Below, piece by piece: positions 24,630 through 37,633 of a stretch of DNA of 64,000 nt. Source of the stretch: Nemopilema nomurai (lineage: Eukaryota > Cnidaria > Scyphozoa > Rhizostomeae > Rhizostomatidae); contig ML133401.1 of the NCBI GenBank assembly GCA_003864495.1, positions 3,897,189-3,961,188 of the forward strand, given 5' to 3'. The notes under the pieces are model-generated. The model did no database searches, was not told the DNA's origin, and saw only the letters and a program-made list of their open reading frames with translations. Both the position numbers and the translations under genes were made by a program. The first letter of the stretch is position 1, and each line of letters opens with the position of its first letter.

Positions 24630-25777
24630 GAGATTGCAACAAACCATAGACATTACATAACCTACTAACGTTGTAACCCTTCATTGCACATGATTTGTTT
24701 ACACATGGTTAGATCAAGCCAGCATTTGTAAGCTGCCTTTGTATTTGATCACCAAAGAATGACATAACAAAACTTAGCCAAGTAACAGAGAACTAAAAGA
24801 GATAAATCACAACACATTTTTATTTGTTTACATTAAATGTACAAAAGTAACTCTGCACAGCTACTTACTATCAGAGAAACCACACAGAATGTTAACTGGT
24901 ATCTCTTCACAAGTACATTAATCAATGTAGACAATATATAGATGTTTAGTGTTTCTGTGCTGCTCACAGATCTATTGGAAATTGAGATACCTACCAGTGG
25001 TATCTTGCTTACTTTAGAGTTGAATAGTTAAATCTAGCAATTGAACAAGACATGCTACAAGGAATGCAAATTACAAGCAAGCAAACAAACAAATAAACAA
25101 ACAAACAAACAAATAGGAAGAATATCCTAAGTTAATGGAATTAATTATAGGTCATAAAAAATATTGGACTTAATAGACAAATTAATGCAGCTACCATCTG
25201 AATGAGAGCAACAAATGTGGATTCTTTTTTAACGCGATAGGCATTATTTTCAACATTTCAAGAAAATTTTATTTTTTAAAAAAATTTGCAGCTACTGCTA
25301 TTGGAGCATAGAATACATGTTGATAAAGTTTTTGTAACTGTTGAATTACCAGCTAAAACAGAAAAAGTAGGGAAAAGATTTCCTGGAATGTGCTACTTTG
25401 ATGAAACTATATTTTATGGGGCTTTTTGACAATTTAGAAGATAGGTAGATAGTTCATGTTGAGTTGACTACTGTAGTAAATGGGACATTCCTCTTTTAAT
25501 TACTTGGAACTTGGATAAACCATCACTTCAGTTTGCAATAAACAAATGTCTTGGCTTTATGAAAACTGCAAGGATGATTTGTCACTTCTTTTCATTAGAA
25601 AGGTAAACATTATTTTGTTCCTGAAAACGTATTATAGGGTATGGGTCTGGAGAATAAATAAAAGAAGACTTAAAATTGATCCTCTTATTTGTATCCACAC
25701 CAAATTAAAATAAATGTTTCACTTAAATGTTCCTTGTTCATAAGGATCCTTTAGTGCTATGAAAAATTCCACTTATG
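24630..25777. other. Intergenic with a CAAA microsatellite
   Basis: A (CAAA)n-like tract is at about 25078-25114. The stretch near 25521-25600 can fold on the minus strand with CAGTTT pairing to AAACTG. It was inspected as a possible SECIS for the GPX gene, but the AUGA/GA core could not be placed with confidence. Confidence 0.4.
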
Positions 25778-25783
25778 TTTATT
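25778..25783 (-). terminator. Polyadenylation signal AATAAA of the GPX gene
   Basis: AATAAA on the minus strand, about 150 nt after the GPX stop codon at 25934. If this is the signal in use, the SECIS element must lie in that 150 nt or a longer 3' UTR must be used. Confidence 0.45.
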
Positions 25784-25933
25784 GCTTCACAAAATTTAAC
25801 ACAATTGTGCTAAAATAGAGAGTTGAAAGACGTATGCAACTTTTGCAACACAAATTTATCTAGAAAATAGATTTTGTAACATAAAGACTATTTGCATCAC
25901 TTTTTAAAGAACATATTAAATTTTTAAAGAACA

Positions 25934-28141
25934 TTACTCTTTGTTCAATTGCAATTCAATATCCTTGACTGCTGATAAAGGATCAGTGGTTGGGCCATAC
26001 CTCTTTACTGGAACACCCTGTTTATCACAGAGAAACTTTGTGAAATTCCACTTGATGCTGTCACCAAAAGTGCCACCTTGGGCCTTTTTAAGGAACTTAT
26101 ACAGTGGATGAGCATTGTTACCATTAACATCAATTTTTGCAAACAAATCAAACTGAGCACCATGTGCAATTGCAAATTCCTTTACTTCTGCATTGGTGCC
26201 AGGCTCTTGACCTCCAAACTGATTGCAAGGAAATCCGAGGATTCGAAGACCACGCTCATGATACCTAGGAGCCAAAGCACAACATTATTATATATAACTA
26301 AAAATTCTTAATCCATAAAGACAAGGGAAGCCGATTTAAAACCATGAATTATAACTTGTACAAATGGCTGTATACAACCTTACAAACCAAGTAAAAATGC
26401 TATGTGAAAAAGTACTTTGTGGTAGAAATCTTCACAATAGGAGAATGCAAATGATTACTATATATATGAAACAACATCAATAATCTACAATACTATATAA
26501 TATTTTGCTCCAAGGAGCTTTTTATTTTCTTCTATGCCAACAATCAGGGGTGGAAGTCCTGTTGTTGCTGATGTTGCAATTCTATGTTTCTTTATAGTTT
26601 GGATAATATTTTAGATCCTCTTGTTTGGGAAAATCCTATTAGTCATTTTACAGTGGCAAAAAGTGAAACCATTGAAATATATATAATATTTTCAATGCCA
26701 TTTCTAGATTCATCAATGTCAACTTGTATATGTCACAAATTTTCAAAGTCACATGTACATTGAAGCTGTAAAGCTTTCTTTTGAATATGGATTATATTTT
26801 TATGTGTGAAAGTTAGGGCAGACCTTGGCCAAATTTGATGATTATTTTTAATACATCATAACTTTATGACTGCTTAGGATATTGATCTCAAACTTAAGGG
26901 AAATTTTCTTCAACTATATATACCAACAATTGATATCATATTTAGTTGATTCTAAGATAGTAGGTTTCATATATGTAAAATATCTTATGATTTATTATGG
27001 AGTTATTCAATTTAGCAACATCAGCAAGACTGGTGAGTTTAATAGCCTATATTTGAAAAAGTACACAAAGTATCAAGTGTTTCTGGAGAAAACTAGAGCA
27101 CTAAGCTTGCAGCCAGAGTAAAGATAAAGCAACTTTTATGGTTTACTACTTTTCTTGAAAGGAGGTACTTTATTCTGTAGGAAATTATGTGGGGTTTGTA
27201 TACAAGGGGAAGGGTTCTACTTTATGTGTAGCAGGTATTATCAGAGGAATGGTCAGTTTCATCACAACATTTTTGCAACAAATCATTTTACAGAAAACTC
27301 ATAAAGGTAAGACCCTAAGAACTTGTTGCCACTGTAACTGGAAGCATATAGATATGTATGAGTTGTAGAACTGGGGTTCTTGGCATTTTTGTTTTTTCGG
27401 GTGTTGCTAAAAAGGGCATGGTGCCAAAAATTTAAATGCCTGTAACTAATACATGGAATAAGATGATTTGTTTTTTTCGGGTGTTGCTAAAAAGGGCATG
27501 GTGCCAAAAATTTAAATGCCTGTAACTTGTACATGGAATAAGATGATTTTATGAAGCTTTCAAGGCCTTTCACTAGTATTGATCACAACTTGTATACAAA
27601 ATTTCAATAATATCTGAGGACATGTGGTCAAGAGTTTCTTCAAAGTGTATTGATTTGATGGGGAATGACCCATCTATAACATTACATAACAAGCTTAAAA
27701 GCTAACTTAAAATAAAATTACACTTTCTCAATTTAGCAAACCAATAAAAACTTATGCGTCCTAGAAATACTCCTAACCTATTCTGCCTTTGTGATTTTAT
27801 AGCTAAAACTGACTAGTCGACTCTCACAGAAAAAAAACCTTTTTCAGAATAGACAATATCCAAGGAAGTGAAAAACCGATATCCATAGTGCTTTAGTCCA
27901 GTAAATACTCGATGTTACAACACTTTATAATTTCCAATGGAAGATTTCAACAAAAGTTTAAGTCTACACATACCGTTCATGCAGTTGGGCTAACTGAGCA
28001 TAGTTCTTCTTCGTCAAGCCTCACTTGCTTGCAAGGTTGACTATGAAAGTGACAAAGCCGTTGTACTTTGAAAGCTGGACGTTATTTCCATCGATATCAT
28101 CGGCAATTCTTCGCTTCTAGTGGATTAGGATTCTCTGCCAT
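25934..28141 (-). CDS. GPX4: GPX4-type glutathione peroxidase selenoprotein with a damaged first exon
   Basis: Exon 26264-25934 (acceptor TTGGCTCCTAG) encodes 109 residues from [11 protein letters not shown] through [12 protein letters not shown] and KWNFTKFL to the stop, so the Gln, Trp and Asn of the catalytic tetrad are present. Upstream exon 28141-27974 ends at donor GTATGTG in matching phase and reads [14 protein letters not shown], then [19 protein letters not shown]. The TGA (28023-28021) is exactly where GPX4 has selenocysteine. The enzyme reduces lipid hydroperoxides with glutathione. The product lacks the internal loop of tetrameric GPX1, as expected for GPX4. Oddity: the only nearby ATG (28141) begins [12 protein letters not shown] but is in a different frame from ADDIDG. 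Family comparison suggests about 14 nt are missing between them. The alternatives are an unseen upstream exon spliced at TCCACTAG, an assembly error or a broken allele. Confidence 0.82.
27391..27550. repeat. Tandem duplication of 80 bp
   Basis: Two adjacent near-identical 80-bp copies, each containing TCGGGTGTTGCTAAAAAGGG and a GGAATAAGATGATTT end. They lie in the GPX intron. Only a few substitutions and one T-run length change separate them. Confidence 0.9.
28021..28023 (-). other. In-frame TGA predicted to encode selenocysteine
   Basis: The codon sits between NLASK and GLTKKNY, the signature around the active-site selenocysteine of phospholipid hydroperoxide glutathione peroxidases. Family knowledge and the intact downstream frame support recoding rather than termination. 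A SECIS element was not located by eye. Confidence 0.85.
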
Positions 28142-28540
28142 TTCTGATAAAAATCGGCCTGTAGCGATCTTGATATTGGCGCCTTTGATAAATTCAAGCC
28201 TGTGGAGTCTTCGCAAATAAGCTAGTGTCATCTATTGACTATGGTGTCATCAAACCAAACCCGGGAGTTGATCAGCTTCACTGAAATTTGATATCCACGT
28301 TCCAAGAAGAAAAATTCGGGAAAGAATCGACAGGAAATATTTTCCAAGAAGGAACACGTTTATGTTGAAGGAATTTCTGTGTAGCTCTTTTGCCAGTGTC
28401 AAGCGCTATCAAGAGGGCAACTGTCGTTTTGGTGACAGTTGCGGGTCAAGGAAGCCCCTGGAAGCAGTCCAGACTTCTTCTTTGTGATTGGTCTAAAACA
28501 AATCACATGCTACCTACCTATGCAATCCATGCTAAACCGA
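28142..28540. other. GPX upstream region with CCCH-like peptide relic
   Basis: On the plus strand around 28378-28490 a short frame reads SVKRYQEGNCRFGDSCG, like part of a CCCH zinc finger, but the first Cys and the His are missing. No further exons were seen. A CCAAT-type GTGATTGGTC is at about 28483, about 340 bp upstream of the GPX ATG. Confidence 0.3.
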
Positions 28541-30492
28541 ACTAAACCAGCCCTTGATAAAAAGCGATAGCAAGTCACAGGGGCGGTAATCGAGGTAATC
28601 GCTGATTACCCATTTTTAAAGGATTTTAGAGCTCTTTTATTAATCGCAAAATGATGAAAAACATGGCGATCAAAAAGTTTTGGAAAGTTGTTGCGCCATA
28701 ACGACAAGGTAGAGCCCTCTATTTGCGCTCTGAGACGAATTGACCCACTCCCTTTTCCTTTCTTTACCATCGTTTCAAAGTGAGACGATTATTTGCTGAA
28801 AATCCATTTGCAGACATCGCTTTTGTTGATGGTAATGCCTATTGAATTTGCGCCCCGTGGCCTCGAGAGAGGAGCGCCTCGAAGCGACATAGTCATTCCG
28901 CAGCCCGGTTACCCTGACAATGTTGCTCTTCAAAAATCAAATCTCTTGGCATGGATCGAGCGGTGGGTAGCGATTTGGGATGTTACTATCAAATGGGGGT
29001 GTTTCGAAGATTTTTCTCTGCGTGCATTATAAAATAACAACTTAAATCTTCAACAACAATTGAGCCTATTGAATGATGAAAGGCTATGCCCAAGAAGAAT
29101 GCATGCGAGTATGGGGAAGACGAAAACTTCGGTGTATGAATCTTTCTCGGTGAATGTGTGGCGGAGAAAATGAAGAAGGCTAGGAAAAATTTTACTGCTG
29201 GTCCTGCCTAGTGATGGCAACATGTCGACGGTAAGCGTTTATTTCAATATGATTTTTGAAAGATTTTTTATGACCAAATTCATATTTAGATGTCAAATAT
29301 TACAACAAGGCTCAGTAAATATATTGGAGTAAATAAAATCAAATGACAATCATCATTTTTGCTGGAGCTTTATAAACATATCTGGGCTGGTTTTGAAATA
29401 ACATCGTACCAAAATTGCGACCCATGGTCATTTGACATCCACAAAACAAGACCTCTCAGACCAAAGTAGTCAAGTCAGCCAGGGATTGCCTTGCCCTTTT
29501 GGAGGCCAGGAGCTCGGGGCCGTTGAGAATAGATGTGGGGCGGTTGGAATCCTAAAGGAAAGGGCCGCTAGCCTTCGGCCTAATATCAAAACGCAAAAAT
29601 GTTGAAAGCGTACAAGAACACAAGCCTAAAAAGTAGCAAAAGCAACAGAAGCAACACCATTCCTTTCAAGGATCCATATATCAATAGCTTACTTATATAA
29701 ATTTTGGTTCTAGCGCTGACTAATGTTACCTAATTCAACAGCTGAAACGCCCACTTGCGTGGAAACACATTGATGCTGCTTCTGCTTCCAATAGAGCCAG
29801 GCAACGAGAAATAAAAAGACGCAATAAAAACGCACAACAGTATTCAAAGACGCTGTACCACTACAATGATATTGCAGGGAAAATCTTGCTTTTATTCAGG
29901 TGGAACATAGATTGCTGAATTTGCTGGCAGCTAAACCTTCTTTTAAAGACCATGTTGTTAGCAGTTCAATATCCACCAACAGACGTCATTTTGAAAGGTT
30001 TTCAAAGAAATAAGATTGGCTATTTCGAGTTATAATGTAAATCTTTGCTTACATTGAAAACATATTATACAGACCTAAAGAAAATACAAGCAAAAATAGC
30101 GGTAATGTTATTTGACTATTGGCTTCACCACAAATATTTCATTCTTTATTTTTGTTCACATGGGATTGTTAGCCAAGCGTGATATGGGCAGAATTTTTGG
30201 GTAAAAAATTTGTTTGTATAATGATCTAGTATACATGATATTCACATTAAAATTGTTGCCTTTAATTAAATAAAAACGTTCCAGAAGCTTGCATATTTTG
30301 TCATGTGAAATACTTCTCCAGTTGAAAGGGTGCGATAGAAAAATGTGTGTGGTCATATTGTGGCAAATGGGCGTTCCCATTTCGACAAAGAGCGTGGCCA
30401 AGAATTTGATTACCAAACTATGTTCAGTTTGAGCCGCCCCTGTAGAATGAATACGGTAAACCAGTTCTTGATAAAAAGCGATAGCAAATCAT
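28541..30492. mobile_element. Candidate DNA transposon flanked by 35-bp direct repeats
   Basis: 28578 starts CAGGGGCGG and 30442 ends CCGCCCCTG, a 9-bp inverted end pair of hAT type bounding 1865 bp. About 35 bp of similar sequence (CTTGATAAAAAGCGATAGCA core) lie immediately left (28541-28577) and 14 bp right (30457-30492) of it. No direct 8-bp target duplication is visible and no transposase was recognised inside. Two short segments at 29470-29580 are GC-rich with CAGGGATTGCC and GGCCGCTAGCC text. Confidence 0.4.
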
Positions 30493-30601
30493 GAGTGATG
30501 TTATTTAGCCTTGGCAGTAATTCAATATTGCTTTTGCAGCATTATCGCACAGGGATATGTTTTAACCTTCAGATTCAGCAGATACGGTGGCCCACAGGTG
30601 C

Positions 30602-30970
30602 CACGGCAAAACTTACTTTCTCACTGCAAAACTTACTTTCTCGCGGCAAAACTTACTTTCTCGCGGCAAAACTTACTTTCTCACAGAAAAACTTTATTTC
30701 TCACGGCAAAACTTACTTTCTCACGGCAAAACTTACTTTCTCGCGGCAAAACTTACTTTCTTACGGCAAAACTTACTTTTTCACAGCAAAACTTTATTCC
30801 TCACGGCAAAACTTTTGTCTCGCGGCAAAACTTACTTTCGTACGGCAAAACTTACTTTCTCACGGCAAAACTTTATTTCTCACCGCAAAACTTTTGTCTC
30901 TCGGCAAAACTTACTTTCTCGCGGCAAAACTTGCTTTCTCACGGCATACTTTATTTCTCACGACAAAAAT
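30602..30970. repeat. 20-bp minisatellite, open in three frames
   Basis: About 18 copies of a unit CGGCAAAACTTACTTTCTCA. The unit has no stop codon in any forward frame. Since 20 is not a multiple of 3, all three forward frames stay open across the array for 140-180 codons. These open frames are by-products of the repeat; there is no upstream exon or family support. Confidence 0.92.
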
Positions 30971-31271
30971 TTTGTCATTTCAAATGGCATTTCAACTGAT
31001 CAAATCCAGTAATCATATGCTTGATATTTCACTTCACGAATAAGAAAAGGCAATTAAAACTACCAGGAGTTCCCAGTAAATTCCTAGCACGAACAGTACT
31101 GAATAGATTCCTGTGGGCCAAATTCTAGACAAAATCCGAAACACCGAAATATTAGTAAATTCAATTGGTAACAAACTTCTTGGTTTGCGAATTGCCCGAA
31201 AAGGGCCAAACACTTGATCAGAACGCGAGGAATATCCTCTCACAGAACAATGAGGAGAGGAATATCCTCTA

Positions 31272-31589
31272 CCGGGGGGTTTGGGGGTGCGAAACCTCCC
31301 TCCCTAATATTTTTGTGTTATCCAGTAAATTTTGTTTTGATTCGGTAAATAGTAGCTTTTTTGGTAGTTAGTAGTGATGGAATGACCCCAGTTTCTTATT
31401 CATTTATCTTCTTGTCGAGTCAGTTATTGTTTTTCTTTATAGTTAGATCTAAGAAATTATAGTTATAAAGAGAAATTCGAAAATGGGCGTTTCCATTATT
31501 TCCCAGGCACCTGAAGGGCGTGATACTAAAATCAGATCATAATCTAATACCCCCCTCCCCCCCATCAATACCTCTTAAATCCACCCCTG
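31272..31589. mobile_element. hAT-type MITE, copy 2 (internally shortened)
   Basis: Same family as 6835-7308: it shares CCTAATATTTTTGTG, ATCCAGTAAATTTTGTTTTG, TAGTGATGGAATGA and a right end CACCCCTG. The left end is rearranged (G-rich run). The central part is shorter by about 150 bp. The target duplication is not clear. Confidence 0.6.
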
Positions 31590-32023
31590 GCCTAAATACA
31601 TTTCAGATCTCTCAGGAGCTATAAGCAATAGATTTTTAAACAATTACTGAAGATTTTTAATCCCGCTGCAATGAATGTACAGACATTTGTATCTCAAACC
31701 TGTGAAAAGTTATACTTTTTTATCGCTGAGAAGCTTTTATATTTTTTAGTGAAATATGTAGGCCCTTTTTCAGACATCTTGCAACAGAAGAGTTTTCATT
31801 TAGTTGAATTTACCTGTATTCCCAGCGCTCAAAACGCGTCAATCTCTGGACCATCGAGCAGAATTCGATGCATTATATTCCAGCTACTCTTGGTGCCATG
31901 AATTTTCAACAGTAAAGGGATTTTTTCTCGCTCACTTTGTACAACTAGTAGCTATAAATACAGATATCATCATCATAATAACTATTTTCTATATTCTTGA
32001 GTTGTTGCACTGGCACTAGCATT

Positions 32024-32456
32024 GGGCCCCCTCGGCAAGGGCCACCCTCAGAAAGGGCCCCTTTTCTTGTAGAAAATTTTTTCAAAGTAATTTAACTTGA
32101 TATAGTAGTAGCTATTGCAGTGGCATAACTCACAGAGGATGCGTTTAGAGCAACTCCAAAGGGCCCCAGAGCAGTGGTACTGATTAACTACTACTACTTC
32201 TTCTACCCCCCAAACTACTACTACTGGTACTGATTTTCACTAATCAGTGCAAATTGGTAGCAGAAGTAGTAATGTGCTTTATAACAAGAGGACCCTACCA
32301 CTTGGCGGGCCCCTAGGAGTTGCTCTATCCTCAACCATTGTGCGTTGCACCACTGCACTAGCTACTACTATCTTAAATCATATAATTTTCAAATAATTCT
32401 CTACAAGAAAAGGGGCCCTTTGTGCCTCCTGCTGAGGGAGGCCCTTCAGGCCCCAG
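32024..32456. repeat. Large imperfect inverted repeat (foldback element)
   Basis: Left arm 32024-32166 and right arm about 32305-32456 are inverted copies. Both contain AAAGGGCCCCTTTTCTTGTAGA, the TAGTAGTAGCTA stretch followed by TGCAGTGG, and TAGAGCAACTCC, in mirrored order. The loop of about 135 bp contains CTACTACTACTTC repeats. This is a typical foldback DNA element or MITE with long arms. Confidence 0.75.
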
Positions 32457-34263
32457 CCCGGTAGCCCGACCGGCCAGTCCTCCCATGATTCCAGACCAGT
32501 CAACAGGGACGCCGGAGCGATTGTAGGGCAAGGGGGCGGCTAGGAACGAAAGGGCAATCAAGACCGAAAGCGAGGGAAACGAGCCTAAAAACTGGGGGTC
32601 CGGGTTACTCCAATGCAAAACTTTTGTTGCCACGCCCTTCAGCTTGGCTTAAAATGCTACCAACGTTTTGCATCGAAGATTAATCATGTTCTTTTACGAC
32701 ATTTTGTGGCTATTTCTCCACATGTTCTCATTTCAAATCGCATATTACTTATTTTGAAGTTGCAATTTAAAGTCATTAGCATCATCAATTTTCGTTATTG
32801 ATGTTTGGCTGATAAAGTGATGAAGCTATGGCGGCTCTTGGTCACGTTTCAACGTAAGTTACCATCAATTGTATTTGTGGGGTGAAATAAGCTTATGCAG
32901 AACTACAATTTTTCCATTTCTAACGATAATCGAACGCCTCTCGGCCATACACTTACATCCTGCACTCATAAGAATACATAAGACAAAATCAAATTTGTAA
33001 ATAATAGGTCAATAAACAATCAGTCAATTATTTGAAACTAGGGTCTTCATTATGTCTTGTGTACGGAATCTGAAGAACTTCAGGATGTCTCCTGCTTAAA
33101 ATAAACTTTATCAATGTTAATGTCAGTCATAACAACTCGAAGTGTTAAGTCATGTTTTCCGTTGCATCGCATGTAAGGTTCTTAAAATGAATTACTAAAA
33201 GGGCACTTTTGCCCCCCCCCCCCTCTCCGGCGTTCCTGCCAGTCAACTCTCCTCGTTTTGCCCGGAGACAAAACTCAACTCTCAAACCTCCAGATTTGCT
33301 TGCGTTCTCTCGGTTTTTTTCTGATTTTATCCCGTGTTTTCTGATTTTATCCATGTTTTCTCGTCCTTCAGTAGAGATTCTTATATTAAAACGATTGAGA
33401 TGACTCTCCGCGGCAGTATTTTCTTACTGTTTGCAAATTGACGAAAAAGTTAAAAACCATTAGGACCACGCTACCCATGATAATTGTCGTCACCAACTGT
33501 TTGGTCACCATGAATTTTTGACAAGTATGTTGCTTATTAATTCCAACAAACTTCAGGATTTTATCTTGAACAAACTTTTCTCAGCAAAAAATCTGAAATC
33601 TTCAGGTTTTGAAAACTTAAGGTTGACAGCTGAAGAGAGTCTATAATGAAGAATCAAAATGAACTAAGTTTGGAAATATCCAGATATTTGGAAGACCACA
33701 ATCTCCTCAAAAGCATATTTATGTGAGCACCAAGCCAATAAAATTGGCATAATCATATTCCTGGCAATATGGCCTTGTTCCATCTTAGTTCATTGACAAA
33801 ATGAACATATTTCAATATTAAATGTGATGATTTATCTAGCAGCACAACATTTGCTTTTTTGTAACAGGCCTGTTCTAGAATTGCCTTTGACAATACAAAA
33901 ATGGTCCATATAGCATTTCAGGGCTTGCAACCATCATAAGCGTACGGCGGAAATTTTTACTGGGGGGAAATTTTTACTGCGCTTATGGCAACCATTAACT
34001 TTTGAGTGGTACTTGTGCCCATTTTAGCTCAAAATCAGGGTTTGCCCTGAAAAAAGTAACCACCTTCAAAATTTTATGTTTGATATCTCTAGACAACCAA
34101 TGTATGAGACATATTTTATGAAGTTTGGTCATAACTCATGAACACTTCAAATGATATTGCCTTGCGAGCAGCAATTTTTCTTTGTAGCACCTTTCACTAC
34201 ATTGGCTGGATATAGGATGACTTAACTACAGCTGCATGGAAGCATACTGCTTGAGTTCAAAAG
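32457..34263. other. Intergenic; hAT-end fragment, otherwise nothing
   Basis: CAGGGACGCCGGAGC at 32504-32518 is identical to the sequence at 58943-58957 next to the hAT relic at 59-61 kb, so this is probably a solo hAT end. A poly-C run is near 33212. A possible first exon (ATG at 32832, GTAAGT donor after nine codons) has no follow-up exon. No gene is supported. Confidence 0.4.
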
Positions 34264-35955
<1,692 letters not shown>

Positions 35956-36044
35956 TCAGATTTGTAGGTTTTCTTGTCCGAGCAACAGACTTAAAATGTC
36001 GAGAAGATTTTTTCACAACAATTGAAAGTTGCTTATGACGAAAT

Positions 36045-36170
36045 CAAAGCTGATTGGCTAATGAAAACCGATTGTCTTCTAGCTTAATTCTTCATAGAGG
36101 TCAAATCCTGATTGGTTGAGAGCTTGCCCTAAATCACGTGATCTATCTTATCGTTAAGCCAATCAAGGCC
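36045..36170 (-). promoter_or_regulatory. CCAAT-box cluster upstream of SERP copy 2
   Basis: GCTGATTGGCTA (about 36049-36060), CCTGATTGGTTG (about 36108-36119) and AAGCCAATCA (about 36157-36166) lie 130-250 bp upstream of the copy 2 ATG, with a palindromic TCACGTGA between them (near 36134). The cluster fits NF-Y sites in a housekeeping promoter. A full ER-stress element (CCAAT-N9-CCACG) was not seen. Copy 1 lacks this cluster because the duplicated block ends before it. Confidence 0.4.
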
Positions 36171-37633
36171 CTGGAAAGTGACAACAAACTTAGGCCAACA
36201 TTACGAAGACAGTTTCTGCAACCGAAGAAGCATGCATTTTAGACTTAAAATGACACTGATGTTTCGTGGAAATGAATTGATGATATGCAAAAATATACAT
36301 TTTTGATGAATTATTTTCAAAAACAGGAATTAAAAAGGTTACAATCTTTCTACCGACCAGTAATTTCTTATCTTTATGAAGAAATACTCTTAAGGTTCTA
36401 ATTTTTACAGATTATTTTTTAAATGCGTGCATTAGTTAGAGATATTATGAGACTAAATTTGTGGTATCGGCTTAGACTATATTACGAATGAAGTTATTTC
36501 TCGTCTAGTTTTCTTAGCATTAACAGTTAGGCGTTTACCTATGGGCCTAATGGCCTGTGGAGCTATCCACATTACGGAGGTCCCAAGCAAATGTTAAAAA
36601 ACCTTAAATTATCTTTGCCCAACATAAGTGGTAGATTCGCCTTAGGATAAAGGAAAAATGCTTAATCTTTCGAAATGTGTTGCTTCATCACAAACTACTC
36701 ACTGAACTGCTGAGTATATTTTAAAACATTAAAATTTTATGAATATATAGAAATACTTATATAGAAATATATATAGAATATATAGAAATGCTTATATATA
36801 TAGAAACTTGTCTGTTGGTGCTTTCGTAGCACAGTGCTCAATACATACCCACGTAGAGCATAATACAGAGCAGGACAGAGTTGGAGAAAAAGCTATATGT
36901 TTTATCATAAATAAAACAACAAAATAATGGAGTCTACCATTTTAGATATAGTTAGTCTGGTACACAAAGAAGGAAATTCAATAAGGGTTTCAACATTTCT
37001 AGAACAATCATGGTATCGTAAGAAATAATGCCACTAAGCACAAAAATATTTCAATAGTGAAAAAAAAATTACGGACAAAATTTAGAAAAAGGGGCCTTTT
37101 GACAAGATTATGAATTGTCGGATGCCATTTGCTACTGCCCCCAGAGTTTTTTGAAAAATTCGAAAATAAAGGAACAGTTCATGAAAGTTAAAGATGCTCA
37201 GAGTGAAAGAATATTGACTCAAAAATGAAACATCACAGGCTTGACAAATCAAACTTCATCGCAGATGACCTTTCCCTGGTCGTAGATTGCCATAGAAATG
37301 TGTAAACACATACATACTAGCATACTTGTGTCTTTAGAAAACAGTTGGGACACGTGTTCAGATTGGCAAAGAGTGGAAAAGAGTTGGGGGCTATTTATTT
37401 TCCAAAAAGACAAAACATTCCCTCCCAAAGCAATCGCTCAAAAAATTTGCCCTAAACTATGAAAGCTCAGTGTCCTTTTGCGCGATTGATTGCTTCGCAG
37501 GAGCATAAGCGCCAAATCCTTATTGGCTGCCGCGGGCTCACCTTCCGATGGAATCCCCTTTAGTGAACACGCGAGAGATAGTAAACGGTAGTATCTATCT
37601 GGGCGGTTGATTGCAACAGATGCAGAGGGCAAC
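36171..37633. other. Intergenic with TATA-rich microsatellite and the promoter of the KEN-box gene
   Basis: A degenerate ATATAGAAAT repeat is at 36740-36810. An ATTGG box at about 37521 and GC-rich sequence lie within 120 bp of the ATG at 37634 and probably form the promoter of that gene. No coding exon was found. Confidence 0.4.

Noticed and set aside
25521..25600. Stem-loop considered as the SECIS element of GPX
   Set aside because: A stem exists, but the AUGA/GA quartet and apical AA could not be placed; needs a dedicated SECIS search.
28378..28490. CCCH zinc-finger-like peptide (KRYQEGNCRFGDSC)
   Set aside because: The first Cys and the His are missing, and the frame stops after about 41 codons; at most a relic.
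30495..31043. Three overlapping forward open frames of 141-182 codons
   Set aside because: They are products of the stop-free 20-bp tandem repeat, with no splice context or family similarity.
32832..32870. Possible first exon with ATG and GTAAGT donor
   Set aside because: No downstream exon on the plus strand could be joined to it before the next gene.
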